Notes under the pieces: model-generated
The model's input: the letters and a program-made list of their open reading frames with translations, nothing else
Told to the model about the DNA's origin: nothing
The model's database searches: none
Shown here: positions 16,678 to 25,830 of the stretch, in pieces
Numbering within the stretch: the stretch's first letter is position 1
How the letters are laid out: every line of letters starts with the position of its first letter
NCBI GenBank assembly: GCA_026224875.1
Contig: JAMFRU010000019.1
Coordinates: 1 to 47,381 of the forward strand
Source of the DNA: Acidocella sp.
Lineage (GTDB): Bacteria; Pseudomonadota; Alphaproteobacteria; Acetobacterales; Acetobacteraceae
DNA length: 47,381 bases
Direction: 5' to 3'
Position numbers and translations under genes: made by a program

Positions 16678-17136
16678 CTATTTTGGCAGGAACTCAGCCC
16701 AATTGTCCCATGAAGGAAGGCCGGATGCTGTGTCAAACACGGTGCCTTTGGGATTGAGCGTGGTGCCGGTATCGGCGACGGTGCAGGGGATCATCACGGT
16801 GGCGGAGCGGTCGATGAAGCGGTCCTCATCCTGCTCGAACAAAGGGTCCAGCTCGGGCGTGAGCATGAGGCGGATGACCTCGTTGTAGTTTTCTTCCGAG
16901 GGCAGGGTCCAGACTGAGAGCAAGTCCCAGTTTGAGGGGCGCGGGCCGAAGCCGCTGTTCTCCTTGCGGGAGTCGCCGCCATCCATGACGGTTTCCAGAT
17001 AATGGCGCTGGTATTGGCTGAAGAGATGGCCGCAGTATTTTTGCGCCATCGCCGAATGCGAGCGCTCAAAATGCGCGCGGAACTGCGCATGCGTGAGGTG
17101 CGGCTTGCGCTTGAAAAGAAACATAATGCGGTACAT
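16678..17136 (-). CDS. EthD-like dimeric alpha-beta barrel protein
   Basis: This 152-residue protein begins MYRIMFLFKRKPHLTHAQF with RAHFERSHSAMAQKY, the usual start of EthD/dimeric alpha-beta barrel proteins (ferredoxin-like fold). These proteins often accompany ring-oxidising or catabolic enzymes. I place the start at 17136, preceded by CAGGA; an upstream in-frame start at 17220 would add a basic, unconserved stretch. It is the first gene of a two-gene unit with the DapB-like dehydrogenase, which suggests a shared, unidentified catabolic route. Confidence 0.7.
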   Translation of the reverse strand: MYRIMFLFKRKPHLTHAQFRAHFERSHSAMAQKYCGHLFSQYQRHYLETVMDGGDSRKENSGFGPRPSNWDLLSVWTLPSEENYNEVIRLMLTPELDPLFEQDEDRFIDRSATVMIPCTVADTGTTLNPKGTVFDTASGLPSWDNWAEFLPK

Positions 17137-17431
17137 TTCTTGGTCCTGCTTTTCTTGGGGCGTTTCTTGGACGTTTCCTGAGACCTTGGTGCGGCCGCGT
17201 TTATGTTTGCGATCCTGCACGATGCTTATTGAGCGGGTGCTTAATGAAAATTACCAGTACCGTCAAGCGCCCTATGCCCAAGGCCATGCAATGCTTCAAG
17301 CAAATGACAGTGCCAAAAATCAAGCAAGCGCCCGATTATATTTGTGGGGAATGGGGGTAGCATGAGGCTTGCGCTTGCTCCCCTGGGTTCAATCTGTTGA
17401 GATACCGGTTCACAACATTGGATGCCCCGCC

Positions 17432-17857
17432 ATGCCCTTGAGCCTCGACGCCGCGCAGAAAATCCTTGTCGCCGCCGTGGCCTTTGCGGCCGAGCAAAAA
17501 TTCAAGCCGTTGGCTATTGGTGTGCTGGATGCGCGGGGGGCGTTGAAGGCGTTTGTGGCGCAGGATGGCACCTCGCTAAAGCGCGGCGAGATTGCGCTGG
17601 CCAAGGCGAGCGGCGGGCTGGGTCTGGGCATGGGCTCGCGGGCGCTGATGAAGCGGGCCGAGCAGCAGCCGTTTTTTATCGCGGCGGCGACTGCGGCGAT
17701 TGGCGGGGCGCTGGTGCCGGTGCCGGGCGGGGTGCTGATTAAATCCGGGGATGATATTATCGGCGCGGTGGGGATTTCCGGCGAGACGTCGGATAATGAC
17801 GAGGCGGCCGCGCTGGCGGGTATTGCCGCCGCCGGATTTACCGGCGATCCGGGTTAA
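17432..17857 (+). CDS. GlcG/HbpS family protein
   Basis: This 141-residue protein has the GlcG/HbpS (DUF336) pattern: LDAAQKILVAAVAFA, IGVLDARGALKAFVAQDG, IALAKA, PFFIAAA, PVPGGVLIKSGDDIIGAVGISG and a C-terminal SDNDEAAALAGIAA. Family members bind haem or sit in glycolate and diol operons, but many have unknown roles. The start at ATG 17432 matches the family N-terminus. It converges on xseA with a 4-base overlap. No partner gene hints at a role. Confidence 0.85.
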   Translation: MPLSLDAAQKILVAAVAFAAEQKFKPLAIGVLDARGALKAFVAQDGTSLKRGEIALAKASGGLGLGMGSRALMKRAEQQPFFIAAATAAIGGALVPVPGGVLIKSGDDIIGAVGISGETSDNDEAAALAGIAAAGFTGDPG

Positions 17858-19332
17858 ATCCCTAAATCGAGCTGCGCGGTTTTCTTCTCGGCGCGCACCG
17901 CGACCTCGCCGTCGGCAAAGCGCAGTGAGAGCGTGGCACCTGGGGTGACTTTGGATGCTGATGTTACCGGGGCACCTTTGGCGGTGGTGACCAGCGCGAA
18001 ACCGCGCGCCAGTACGCGCTCGTAGCTCACGCTGTCCAGCCTTGCCGCTACCGTATCCAACCGTAGCCGTGCCTCGCGGAGTTGGCCGGGCAAAGGCGCT
18101 CGCAGGCGTTGAGCCAGCAGGTCCACCCGGCCGCGTCGCAGGGCGATTTCTGAGCCGGGATGGGTTAGTTTGTAGCCGGCTGCGTCCAGCCGTTTGCTGC
18201 CGGCGCGCAATAGCGCGGGGAGGGCGGTGTTTAAATGCTGGCCCAGCATTGTTATCCGCCCGCGCAGGCCCGCGATGATGTCGCGCGGGTGGCGAAGGGC
18301 CAGGCGTTCCAGCCGGCCGCGTTTGGCGGATAGAAAGTTCGGCAAGGCAAGGGTGAGGCGTTCGCCGCGGTCGTCCAGGCGTTGGCGGGCGGCGCCCAGA
18401 ATGGCGGGTAGGTCGGGCAGTTTGGAGCCGGCGCGGTCCAGCCCGGCGCGGGCGGCGCCTAGCTGGCGGGCGAGGGCACCTTCCAGGCGCGCGGCTTTTT
18501 GGGCGAGGTCGGCTAGTAGCTCGGCGCGCGCTGGTATGGCCATTTCGGCTGCGGCGGTGGGGGTGGGGGCGCGGCGGTCGGAGGCGAAATCGATGAGGGT
18601 GGTGTCTGTCTCGTGGCCTACGGCGGAGATGAGCGGGATTCGGCTGGCGGCGGCGGCGCGCACCACGGCTTCGTCGTTGAAGGCCATGAGGTCTTCGAGG
18701 CTGCCGCCGCCGCGCGCCACGATGAGCACGTCCGGCTGCGGCATATCGGCGGGGAGGTTGTTGAACCCGATGATGGCGGCGGCGATTTTCTCAGCCGAAC
18801 CCTCGCCCTGTACCGGCACGGCCCAGAGCAGGATTTGCCGTGGGAAACGGCGCGCGATGGTGGTTTTGATGTCCTGTAGCACGGCACCTTGCGCCGAGGT
18901 GATTACGCCGATGACGCGCGGCAGTGCCGGCAAGGGCCGTTTGCGCTCGAACAGCCCTTCGGCCTGGAGTTTTATCCGCAATGCGTCGATGCGCGCGAGC
19001 AGCGCTCCGGCGCCGGCGTATTCCAGTTTTTCGACGATCAGCTGGTATTCCGAGCGCTCCGGATAGGAGGTCAGCTTGCCGGTGGCGATCACTTCCACGC
19101 CGTTCTCGGCCTTCAGCCCGACGCGGGAGACCACGCCCTTCCAGATGATGGCGCGGATTTTGGCGGTCTCATCCTTGAGGGCAAAATACTGGTGGCCCGA
19201 GCCGTACGCTTTGAACTCGGTGATCTCGCCGCGTACCCGCACCCGGCCGAATGAGCCCTCCAGCGTACGTTTGACCGCGCCTGCCAGCTCGGAGACGGTA
19301 AATTCAGGTGTGTTCAGGCCGATTTCACTCAT
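17854..19332 (-). CDS. xseA: Exodeoxyribonuclease VII large subunit
   Basis: This 492-residue protein has an N-terminal OB-fold (FTVSELAGAVKRTLEGSFG, VRVRGEITEF) and the nuclease domain with VITSAQGAVLQDI, ARGGGSLEDLMAFNDE and SAVGHETDTTLIDFASD. A long helical region rich in Arg/Leu follows, and the conserved C-terminal end YERVLARGFALVT. With XseB it degrades single-stranded DNA from both ends. It is divergent from purD with 47 bases between starts. xseB is not in the window. Confidence 0.95.
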   Translation of the reverse strand: MSEIGLNTPEFTVSELAGAVKRTLEGSFGRVRVRGEITEFKAYGSGHQYFALKDETAKIRAIIWKGVVSRVGLKAENGVEVIATGKLTSYPERSEYQLIVEKLEYAGAGALLARIDALRIKLQAEGLFERKRPLPALPRVIGVITSAQGAVLQDIKTTIARRFPRQILLWAVPVQGEGSAEKIAAAIIGFNNLPADMPQPDVLIVARGGGSLEDLMAFNDEAVVRAAAASRIPLISAVGHETDTTLIDFASDRRAPTPTAAAEMAIPARAELLADLAQKAARLEGALARQLGAARAGLDRAGSKLPDLPAILGAARQRLDDRGERLTLALPNFLSAKRGRLERLALRHPRDIIAGLRGRITMLGQHLNTALPALLRAGSKRLDAAGYKLTHPGSEIALRRGRVDLLAQRLRAPLPGQLREARLRLDTVAARLDSVSYERVLARGFALVTTAKGAPVTSASKVTPGATLSLRFADGEVAVRAEKKTAQLDLGI

Positions 19333-19379
19333 GGCGGCTGAGTATGGTACAGCGCGCCCGGTTCACAAAGGGGTCTTTC

Positions 19380-20651
19380 ATGCACGTTCTCATCATCGGC
19401 TCGGGCGGACGTGAGCATGCGCTGGCGGCCGCCATTGCGCGCAGCCCGTTGCTGACCAAGCTGTTCTGCGCCCCCGGCAACCCCGGCACCGCTGATTTGG
19501 CCGAGAATGTGTATCTGCGCACCACCGATATTGCCGCGATTGTTGCCTTCGCCGTGGCGCAGAAAATCGACCTTGTGATCCCCGGCCCTGAAGCCCCGCT
19601 GGTGGCCGGCATTGCCGATGCGCTCGCCGCCGTGGGCATTGCCTGCTGCGGGCCGAGTGCGGCTGCCGCCCAGCTGGAGGGGAGCAAGAAATTCACCAAG
19701 GAAATTGCCGATGGCGCGGGCATTCCCACCGCCGCCTGGGCCAGTTTCACCCATGCCGATGAGGCGCATGATTATATCGAGGCCGTGGGCGCGCCCATCG
19801 TCATCAAGGCCGATGGGCTGGCGGCGGGCAAGGGCGTGGTTGTCGCCGCCACGTTGGATGAGGCGCATGACGCCATCACCGCGATTATGGAAGACAAGGT
19901 GCATGGTGCCGCTGGGGCGCTGGTGGTGATTGAGGAATGCCTGGTCGGCGAGGAGATCTCGGTGTTTGCGTTATGTGATGGCGAGGACGCGGTGTTTTTT
20001 GGTGCCGCCGCCGACCATAAGCGGGTGGGCGAGAATGATACCGGCCCCAATACCGGCGGCATGGGCGCGATTTTTAACCCGCCTTGGGCGACGCCGGAGG
20101 TGATCGAGCAGAGTATGGACCTGGTTATTCGTCCGGCGTTGCGCGAGATGGCGCGGCGCGGAATGCCGTTCCGTGGCTTTCTTTTCGCCGGGTTGATGGT
20201 GGAGGAGGACGGTCCGAAACTGATCGAATTTAACGTGCGTTTCGGCGACCCTGAATGCGAGACCGTGCTGCCGATGCTGGTTTCTGACCTGCTGCCTGCG
20301 CTGAAGGCAGCTACCGAGGGCACGCTGGCGAGCGTGAAGCTGGAATGGCGCGCGGGTAGCTCTGCGACAGTGGTAATGTGCGCCAAGGGCTACCCCGGCG
20401 CCTATGCCACCGGCTCCGAAATCTATGGGCTGGAAGAGGCCGGGCAGATCGAGGGCGCGACGATTTTCCACGCCGGCACCATGGCCGAGCAGAACGGCAT
20501 TCTGGCCAATGGCGGGCGCGTGCTTGCCATCAACGCCATTGGTGAAAACCTGCGTGAAGCCCTGAATCGTGCCTATGCGGCGGTGGATATGCTGGATTGG
20601 GACGATGGGTTCTGCCGGCGGGATATCGGGAAAAGGGCGCTTTGGGGATAG
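19380..20651 (+). CDS. purD: Phosphoribosylamine-glycine ligase
   Basis: This 423-residue ATP-grasp enzyme starts at MHVLIIGSGGREHALA (ATG 19380). Further motifs are APGNPGT, VIKADGLAAGKGVVVA, NTGGMGA and EFNVRFGDPECE. It joins glycine to phosphoribosylamine with ATP, the second step of purine synthesis. Length is normal. In-frame codons upstream (from 19308) overlap xseA and are not supported. Monocistronic here. Confidence 0.96.
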   Translation: MHVLIIGSGGREHALAAAIARSPLLTKLFCAPGNPGTADLAENVYLRTTDIAAIVAFAVAQKIDLVIPGPEAPLVAGIADALAAVGIACCGPSAAAAQLEGSKKFTKEIADGAGIPTAAWASFTHADEAHDYIEAVGAPIVIKADGLAAGKGVVVAATLDEAHDAITAIMEDKVHGAAGALVVIEECLVGEEISVFALCDGEDAVFFGAAADHKRVGENDTGPNTGGMGAIFNPPWATPEVIEQSMDLVIRPALREMARRGMPFRGFLFAGLMVEEDGPKLIEFNVRFGDPECETVLPMLVSDLLPALKAATEGTLASVKLEWRAGSSATVVMCAKGYPGAYATGSEIYGLEEAGQIEGATIFHAGTMAEQNGILANGGRVLAINAIGENLREALNRAYAAVDMLDWDDGFCRRDIGKRALWG

Positions 20652-20702
20652 TCGTCGGGCACTTATTCCCTATTCTTTTGTTTTTTGAGAGGAATATGTC
20701 AC

Positions 20703-20708
20703 TATAAT
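20703..20708 (+). promoter_or_regulatory. Candidate -10 box directly before an ATG
   Basis: A consensus TATAAT ends 4 bases before the ATG at 20713. If used, the transcript would start inside or at the coding region, so translation would be leaderless or start at a later ATG (20725 or 20746). No good -35 is seen at 17 bases. Confidence 0.3.
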
Positions 20709-20712
20709 TGGC

Positions 20713-21156
20713 ATGTCTTTTTCAATGCCACTATTCCTGACCACGATGGTTTCGTCGGCGACTGCAATCGCGGTAGTCTTGGTCACAAACTATTTGAACA
20801 AACATCGAGAACATGAGGCTGATTGGCGCAAGCTTAAACTTACTCAATACCAGGAGTTTGTCCTTGCTTTGTCCGGGGTGGTTAGCGGAAGGGCCACGTC
20901 TGAAGCGCATTTGCGGTACGCTGATGCCGTCAATAGTTTGGCTTTAGTCGCGCCGCAAAACGTTTTGTCAGCTTTACAAGATTTTCAGCGTGAAATTTCG
21001 TATCTTAATAACAGCCGCACGGACGCCCGTCATGACGAAATGCTGAATATCCTTCTTCGTTCGATGCGGAAGGATATTCATGATAGCGGAACGTTAACTG
21101 ACAAAAATTTTCATTTTCATCTGCTGGCTCCCCCGCCTGCCACTGTAAAGGTTTAG
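20713..21156 (+). CDS. Membrane-anchored protein of unknown function, low GC
   Basis: This 147-residue protein has one N-terminal membrane helix (about residues 5-27), then a charged helical cytoplasmic part (KHREHEADWRKLKLTQYQEF, SALQDFQREI, LLRSMRKDI). It resembles small orphan proteins of proteobacteria with an 'NxxLVAP' segment and a closing 'LxxxMRKDI' helix. No function is known. Base composition is clearly more AT-rich than the neighbouring purD and MFS genes, suggesting later acquisition. The start is uncertain because a TATAAT lies just before it. Confidence 0.6.
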   Translation: MSFSMPLFLTTMVSSATAIAVVLVTNYLNKHREHEADWRKLKLTQYQEFVLALSGVVSGRATSEAHLRYADAVNSLALVAPQNVLSALQDFQREISYLNNSRTDARHDEMLNILLRSMRKDIHDSGTLTDKNFHFHLLAPPPATVKV

Positions 21157-21172
21157 TTTTGCTGGTGCGGGA

Positions 21173-22294
21173 TTAATCAACCCGCCGCAGCGCCATAAAC
21201 ACCACGCCCACCGCGGACAGTGCCGCCAGCCCGTATACCAGTCCGGCGGGACCAAAAACCGCCATCATGCCGCCCATGGCCGGGGGGCCGATCAGGCCGC
21301 CGATGGTGTAGATCACCATGGCCAGGGACATCGCCCGGGCCAGCGTGGTACCGGAAAACCTGGTGCCGAGTTTGACCATGCCGACAGTGAACAGCCCGCC
21401 TTGCGCCACGCCCCAAACCGCCAGCACGGGCCATACCGCGTGGCTGTGGATGCACAAAGGAACCGCCAATGGGAGTGTGGCCATTACCGCGCCGGTGGCG
21501 AGTTTTAGCGCGCGGCGGTTTAGCTTGTCGGAGAGTGTGCCGCAGATGACAGCCCCCGCGGCGACGCCGGCCTGGCACACCACCACCAACAATGCGGCCC
21601 AATGTACAGCCAGGCCCAGCCCCAAACCCATTACCGGCAGAAGCGACAGATTGCAGGCCTCGCTCATGCCTACCAGTGCGATGCCGGTAAAACTCGCGGG
21701 CTCGGCGCGCAGCACGTCCAGCGCACGCGTTTTGCCCGGTGCCTCGGTCATGCCGCTGGCCTCGCGGCCGACGCTGGCCAGCAGGGCCATGGCACCTGTC
21801 ATTACCGCTGCTGCCACCAGAAACGGCTTTGCCCCGGTGCTGCCGATGAGCGCCAGCAGCGCTGGCCCCACGGCCATGGAGCCGCTCATGATCAGCTCAT
21901 AGGCGCCGATGAGCCGGCCGCGCAGATGGTTCGGCACACTGCCGTTGATCCATGTATCCAGCCCGGCCCAGCGCAAGCCCAGCGACATGCCGAGCGCGAG
22001 CGTGAGGGCGGCCCAGAGGTAGATGTTGCGCGTGGCGGAAAACCCGAGAAACACGGCAATGCCGAGCGCCATGCCGACCAGCACCATGCGCTGGAGCCCG
22101 ATGCGGTGGATGATGCGCGGGATGAAGACCGAGACTGCCAGCAGCCCGGCCCAGGGCAGGCCGGACATTACGCCGACCAGCGCGTCGCTGGCGCCCTCCG
22201 CACGTAGTGAGAGGGAGAGGAGCGGCAGAAACATCCAGAACGAGCCGGCCGAGCAGAAGCCGCCGGCGATGACAAGTAGCAGTCTGTAGTTCAT
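21173..22294 (-). CDS. MFS transporter
   Basis: This 373-residue protein has about 12 membrane segments in two halves. It carries the loop GSVPNHLRGRLIGAYE after the fifth helix and repeated Gly-rich helices typical of the major facilitator superfamily (YcaD/drug-efflux-like). The substrate is unknown. It lies 3 bases downstream of the ABC exporter gene in the same direction and is certainly cotranscribed, so the pair may export related compounds. Confidence 0.82.
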   Translation of the reverse strand: MNYRLLLVIAGGFCSAGSFWMFLPLLSLSLRAEGASDALVGVMSGLPWAGLLAVSVFIPRIIHRIGLQRMVLVGMALGIAVFLGFSATRNIYLWAALTLALGMSLGLRWAGLDTWINGSVPNHLRGRLIGAYELIMSGSMAVGPALLALIGSTGAKPFLVAAAVMTGAMALLASVGREASGMTEAPGKTRALDVLRAEPASFTGIALVGMSEACNLSLLPVMGLGLGLAVHWAALLVVVCQAGVAAGAVICGTLSDKLNRRALKLATGAVMATLPLAVPLCIHSHAVWPVLAVWGVAQGGLFTVGMVKLGTRFSGTTLARAMSLAMVIYTIGGLIGPPAMGGMMAVFGPAGLVYGLAALSAVGVVFMALRRVD

Positions 22295-22297
22295 GAC

Positions 22298-24037
22298 TTA
22301 CGCGGCCAGGGCCTGTGCTTTAACCAGCCGGGCAAAGGCGCCGTCGGCCGCCAGCAGCCCGGCATGGGTGCCCATTTCCACCGCCGCCCCATCGGCCATT
22401 ACCACGATGAGGTCGGCATCGCGCACGGTGGAGAGGCGGTGCGCGACCACGATGGTGGTGCGGCCCTGGCGCAGTCTGGTGAGGGCGGATTGCACTAGCG
22501 CCTCGCTTTCGGTGTCCAGTGCGCTGGTGGCTTCATCGAGCAGCAGGATGCGCGGGTTGCGGAGGATCGCCCGGGCAATGGCGACGCGCTGGCGCTGGCC
22601 GCCGGACAGGCGCTGGCCGTTCACGCCGACGCATGTTTCAAACCCCTCGGGCATTTCGGCGATAAAGCCGCAGGCCGCTGCCTCGGCTGCCGCGCGCATT
22701 TCGGCGTCCGTGGCATCTGGGCGGCCGCGCAGGATGTTGGCGCCGATGGTGTCGTCGAACAGCAGCGCCTCCTGGCCGACATAGGCGATGGAGATGCGTA
22801 AGGATTCCAGCGTGACATGAGAAATGTCGGCGCCATCGAGGAGCACACGGCCGCCCGTTGGTGTGTAGAGGCGCGGGATGAGTGCCAGTGCGGTGGATTT
22901 GCCGGCGCCCGAGGGGCCGACAAGCGCCAGCATTTTGCCTGGAGCGGCGGTAAAATTTAGCCCCTTTAGGCCAGGCCTGCCATCGGGGTAAGCGAAGGCG
23001 ACATCCTCGAAGGTCAGTGCGCCAGGGCCCGGTGGCAGAGCGGTGGCACCTGGCGCGTCGGCAATGGCGGCGGGTTCGTCGATGACGCCGAATACCCGGA
23101 CCAGGCCGCCGAGACCCTCCTGGATGGCGGCATTCATCGTGCCCAGAGAGCGCAAGGGCTGGGCCGCCATAAGCAAGGCGGTGAGGAATCCCATGAAACT
23201 GCCCACGCCGCCGCCGCCTGTGGCGTGGCGCCAGCCGTCGAAGCCGATGACCGCGGCCACGGCGACGCCGGCCAGCACCTCCAGCATCGGGTCCAGCCGG
23301 GCGCGGGTGCGTGTCATGCGGATGAGCGCGCTGTAGAGCTGCTCGAACGTGCCGCCGGCGCGGGTCTGCTCGTGTTCCTCCAACCCATAGGCGCGCACGG
23401 TGCGAGCCTGGGCGAAGCTCTCGTTGAGCATGGCCGCGGCCTCGCCCATGCGCTCCTGCATGCCGCTGGAGGCACGGCGGATGCGTTTGCCGATGCGGTC
23501 TATGGGCAGCCCCGCCAGCGGGAACACCACGGCGACGATCAGGCTCAGCTCCCAGTCTATGACGAACATGGTGATGACCAGCCCGACGACGGTGGTGGCA
23601 CTCGCCACGGCGGTTACGGCGCGGGTCATGGCCTCGCGGATGACCGTGGCATCGGTGGTGAAGCGGGCCGCCAGCTGGGCCGGGGCCTCGCGCTCAACCC
23701 GCGCCAGGGCAGCGTTGGTGAGGTGGCCGAACATCTCGTTTTGTAAGCGGCGGATGACCAGAAGGACCATGTCCTGCGTCAGCACCGCCTGGTAATACAT
23801 GGACAATCCGCGCGCCGTGGCCAGTACCAGGGCCAGCAGTGGCACCTGATAGAGAATGCGCGGGTCCTTGCGTACGAATAGAGTGAAAGCCCAGTCGATG
23901 AGCGCGGGATACAGCGCCGTGGCGACGGACATGACCAGCGTGGCCACGGCGATCAAGCCCAGCCGCCCCCGGAAATGCCGCACATGCTCGCGCCAGAGTC
24001 GGCGGATGAGGGCGGTGGTGGAGACATTCTGATCCAT
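22298..24037 (-). CDS. ABC exporter, fused permease and ATPase (MsbA-like)
   Basis: This 579-residue half-transporter has six N-terminal membrane helices followed by the ATPase domain. The ATPase shows Walker A GPSGAGKST, signature LSGGQRQRVAIARAIL, Walker B ILLLDEATSALD and the switch His in VVAHRLST. It works as a homodimer exporting a lipid or drug; MsbA (lipid A flippase) is one possibility. The start is the ATG at 24037; a GTG at 24055 adds six residues. It is divergent from the phosphatase gene and followed by the MFS gene. Confidence 0.88.
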   Translation of the reverse strand: MDQNVSTTALIRRLWREHVRHFRGRLGLIAVATLVMSVATALYPALIDWAFTLFVRKDPRILYQVPLLALVLATARGLSMYYQAVLTQDMVLLVIRRLQNEMFGHLTNAALARVEREAPAQLAARFTTDATVIREAMTRAVTAVASATTVVGLVITMFVIDWELSLIVAVVFPLAGLPIDRIGKRIRRASSGMQERMGEAAAMLNESFAQARTVRAYGLEEHEQTRAGGTFEQLYSALIRMTRTRARLDPMLEVLAGVAVAAVIGFDGWRHATGGGGVGSFMGFLTALLMAAQPLRSLGTMNAAIQEGLGGLVRVFGVIDEPAAIADAPGATALPPGPGALTFEDVAFAYPDGRPGLKGLNFTAAPGKMLALVGPSGAGKSTALALIPRLYTPTGGRVLLDGADISHVTLESLRISIAYVGQEALLFDDTIGANILRGRPDATDAEMRAAAEAAACGFIAEMPEGFETCVGVNGQRLSGGQRQRVAIARAILRNPRILLLDEATSALDTESEALVQSALTRLRQGRTTIVVAHRLSTVRDADLIVVMADGAAVEMGTHAGLLAADGAFARLVKAQALAA

Positions 24038-24093
24038 GGCGGCGTGGTTAAGCACAGTTTGGGCCGGAGCAAAAATGCGCTACAGCGCGGCCC

Positions 24094-24765
24094 ATGGACA
24101 CAATCTACAAGGGCGACCTCTCGACCAGGCGGGGCCGCCGGAATGCCTGGATCGACGCGCTTTTTATCGATCACGCGTTCCTGCGCATTTTCTGGACCAA
24201 TTTTGCCGTGGTGCGGCCGGGGCGGCTGTACCGCTCCAACCACCCGACTCCCGGTAATTTGCGGGTGTTTACACGGAAGGTGGGGTTGCAGAGCCTGATC
24301 AATCTGCGCGGCCAGGCGAAAAATGGGTCTGATGCGCTTTCGCGGGATACGGCGCGGGTGCTGGGGTTGGATTTTTACGACATGGCGTTTGAGTCGCGCG
24401 GCGCCCCGCATAAGGAGCGGATTCTGCGCCTGGCCGATATATTGGCGCACATGCGCGCACCGGCGCTGATCCACTGCAAATCCGGCGCCGATAGGGCGGG
24501 GCTGGCGGCGGGTTTGTTTGTGCTGATTGAGGGTGGAACGGTGGCGGAGGCGCTGAAACAACTGTCGCTGCGGTTTGGGCATATCAAGCAAAGTAAGACG
24601 GGGATTCTGGACGCGTTTTTCGAGCTGTACCGGCGGACTGGGGAGGGCAAGAAGCCGTTTTTGGATTGGGTGCGCGAGGATTATGACGAGGGCGCGCTAA
24701 GGGCCGCGTTCAAGGCGGGGAAGGTGGCGGAGTTTATTAATGCGAAGGTGTTGGGGCGGGAGTGA
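24094..24765 (+). CDS. Dual-specificity/tyrosine phosphatase-like protein
   Basis: This 223-residue protein has the phosphatase loop HCKSGADRAG (Cys128 to Arg134, C-x5-R) and RLYRSNHPTP plus INLRGQ upstream, as in the atypical tyrosine phosphatases of bacteria (PF13350/DSP-like). It probably dephosphorylates proteins or phosphoinositide-like or sugar phosphates. The general acid Asp is not clear. It is divergent from the ABC exporter by 56 bases and followed by the ParDE module with its own promoter. Confidence 0.82.
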   Translation: MDTIYKGDLSTRRGRRNAWIDALFIDHAFLRIFWTNFAVVRPGRLYRSNHPTPGNLRVFTRKVGLQSLINLRGQAKNGSDALSRDTARVLGLDFYDMAFESRGAPHKERILRLADILAHMRAPALIHCKSGADRAGLAAGLFVLIEGGTVAEALKQLSLRFGHIKQSKTGILDAFFELYRRTGEGKKPFLDWVREDYDEGALRAAFKAGKVAEFINAKVLGRE

Positions 24766-24794
24766 TTTCGCCTTGAATTTCGCGTTGGCCGGCG

Positions 24795-24811
24795 TTATCA
24801 TTCAGTGATAA
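24795..24811. promoter_or_regulatory. Operator candidate of the ParDE module
   Basis: The inverted repeat TTATCA-TTCAG-TGATAA lies 16 bases before the antitoxin start. Type II antitoxins of the ribbon-helix-helix class repress their own promoters at such palindromes. Confidence 0.55.
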
Positions 24812-24827
24812 TCGTAAGGTTCCGCGT

Positions 24828-25088
24828 ATGCCCAGCAGCTATAGCCTCGGTGGACATTTTGAAGCCTTCGTGCAGGCACAACTCGGCACGGGGCGTTACG
24901 GCAATGCCAGCGAGGTATTGCGTGATGCGTTACGGCTGATGGAAGAGCGTGAACGCCGGCTGGCAGCACTTGATCTTGCCGTGACGCGCGGGTTCGACGA
25001 TGTAAAATCCGGCCGCGCGCGCGATGTGGATGAGGTTTTTGCCGGGCTGGAAGCTGAAATTCTGGCGCTGCCTGATTCCAGCCGCTGA
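24828..25088 (+). CDS. parD: ParD-like antitoxin
   Basis: This 86-residue protein has an N-terminal ribbon-helix-helix (YSLGGHFEAFVQAQLGTGRY, NASEVLRDALRLMEERE) and a C-terminal tail (VDEVFAGLEAEI) that would wrap the toxin. It neutralises ParE and represses the operon. The stop and the toxin start share one base (TGATG at 25086-25090), which ties their translation together. Confidence 0.9.
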   Translation: MPSSYSLGGHFEAFVQAQLGTGRYGNASEVLRDALRLMEERERRLAALDLAVTRGFDDVKSGRARDVDEVFAGLEAEILALPDSSR

Positions 25089-25375
25089 TGCGTGTCGTCA
25101 TCTCCGCCCAGGCGGAGGCCGAACTACGCGAGATTGCCTTGTTCATCGCCCGCGATAACCGGCCGCGCGCGCTGTCTTTCGTGCGTGAGCTACGAGCCAA
25201 AACACTGGTCATCGGCAACGCCCCGCACGCCTTTCCGCTTGTTGCGCGCTACGAACATCTGGGCATACGCCGCCTTGCCCATGGCAATTACCTAATTTTC
25301 TACCGCGCTGGTGATGAGCAGGTGGTGATACTTCATATTCTGCACGCGGCACGGGATATTGAGGAGTTGCTGTGA
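25088..25375 (+). CDS. parE: ParE-like toxin
   Basis: This 95-residue protein has the RelE/ParE fold pattern: SAQAEAELREIALFIARDN, RALSFVRELRAK, GIRRLAHGNYLIFYR and VVILHILHAARD. ParE toxins block DNA gyrase, whereas RelE relatives cleave mRNA; the sequence fits ParE better. It is intact and complete, coupled to ParD. It converges on the PIN toxin gene with 38 bases between. Confidence 0.9.
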   Translation: MRVVISAQAEAELREIALFIARDNRPRALSFVRELRAKTLVIGNAPHAFPLVARYEHLGIRRLAHGNYLIFYRAGDEQVVILHILHAARDIEELL

Positions 25376-25413
25376 ATAGGTGAGGGGCTTTCAAAGCTCT
25401 TGAATTTGCGATG

Positions 25414-25830
25414 TCATTCCCACGGGTTAACCACCGCCACCCCTGCCGCCACGAATGGGGCAACATCCCGTGTCGCCACGGCAAATCCATTGGTACCCGC
25501 AATTGCCGCGATCTGCCCGTCGGCAAAACCAATCGCCTGCCCCGCGGCTTTCGCCCGTGCCATCAATAGTGCGAAAAATCGGGCCGCTGCGGTATCAAAT
25601 GGTAAAATCCGTTCCGGCGGAAACTGGCCCAGCACCGCCGTGAGCCGTGCTTCCAATGCCGAGCGGCGTTGTCCCAGGGGCAGGATTTCCAGGCAGGTCA
25701 GGATCTCGGCCAAGGTCACGCTGGTGAGGTAAAGCGTTTCAAAATCCTGCGTGTCCAGCCACGCTGCCACGGTGCCATCGGCCTGCGCCCGCAGGGGTTC
25801 GGAGAGGACATTGGTGTCGAGAATGATCAT
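25414..25830 (-). CDS. PIN-domain toxin (VapC/FitB-like)
   Basis: This 138-residue PIN ribonuclease has the acidic active site Asp5 (ILDTNVLSE), Glu42, Asp104 (FADGQIAAIA) and Asp122 (ATRDVAPF). FitB/VapC toxins cut RNA, often tRNA. All catalytic residues are present, so it should be active. It overlaps its antitoxin stop by ATGA (25827-25830). It is the second toxin-antitoxin pair in 1.3 kb. Confidence 0.92.
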   Translation of the reverse strand: MIILDTNVLSEPLRAQADGTVAAWLDTQDFETLYLTSVTLAEILTCLEILPLGQRRSALEARLTAVLGQFPPERILPFDTAAARFFALLMARAKAAGQAIGFADGQIAAIAGTNGFAVATRDVAPFVAAGVAVVNPWE

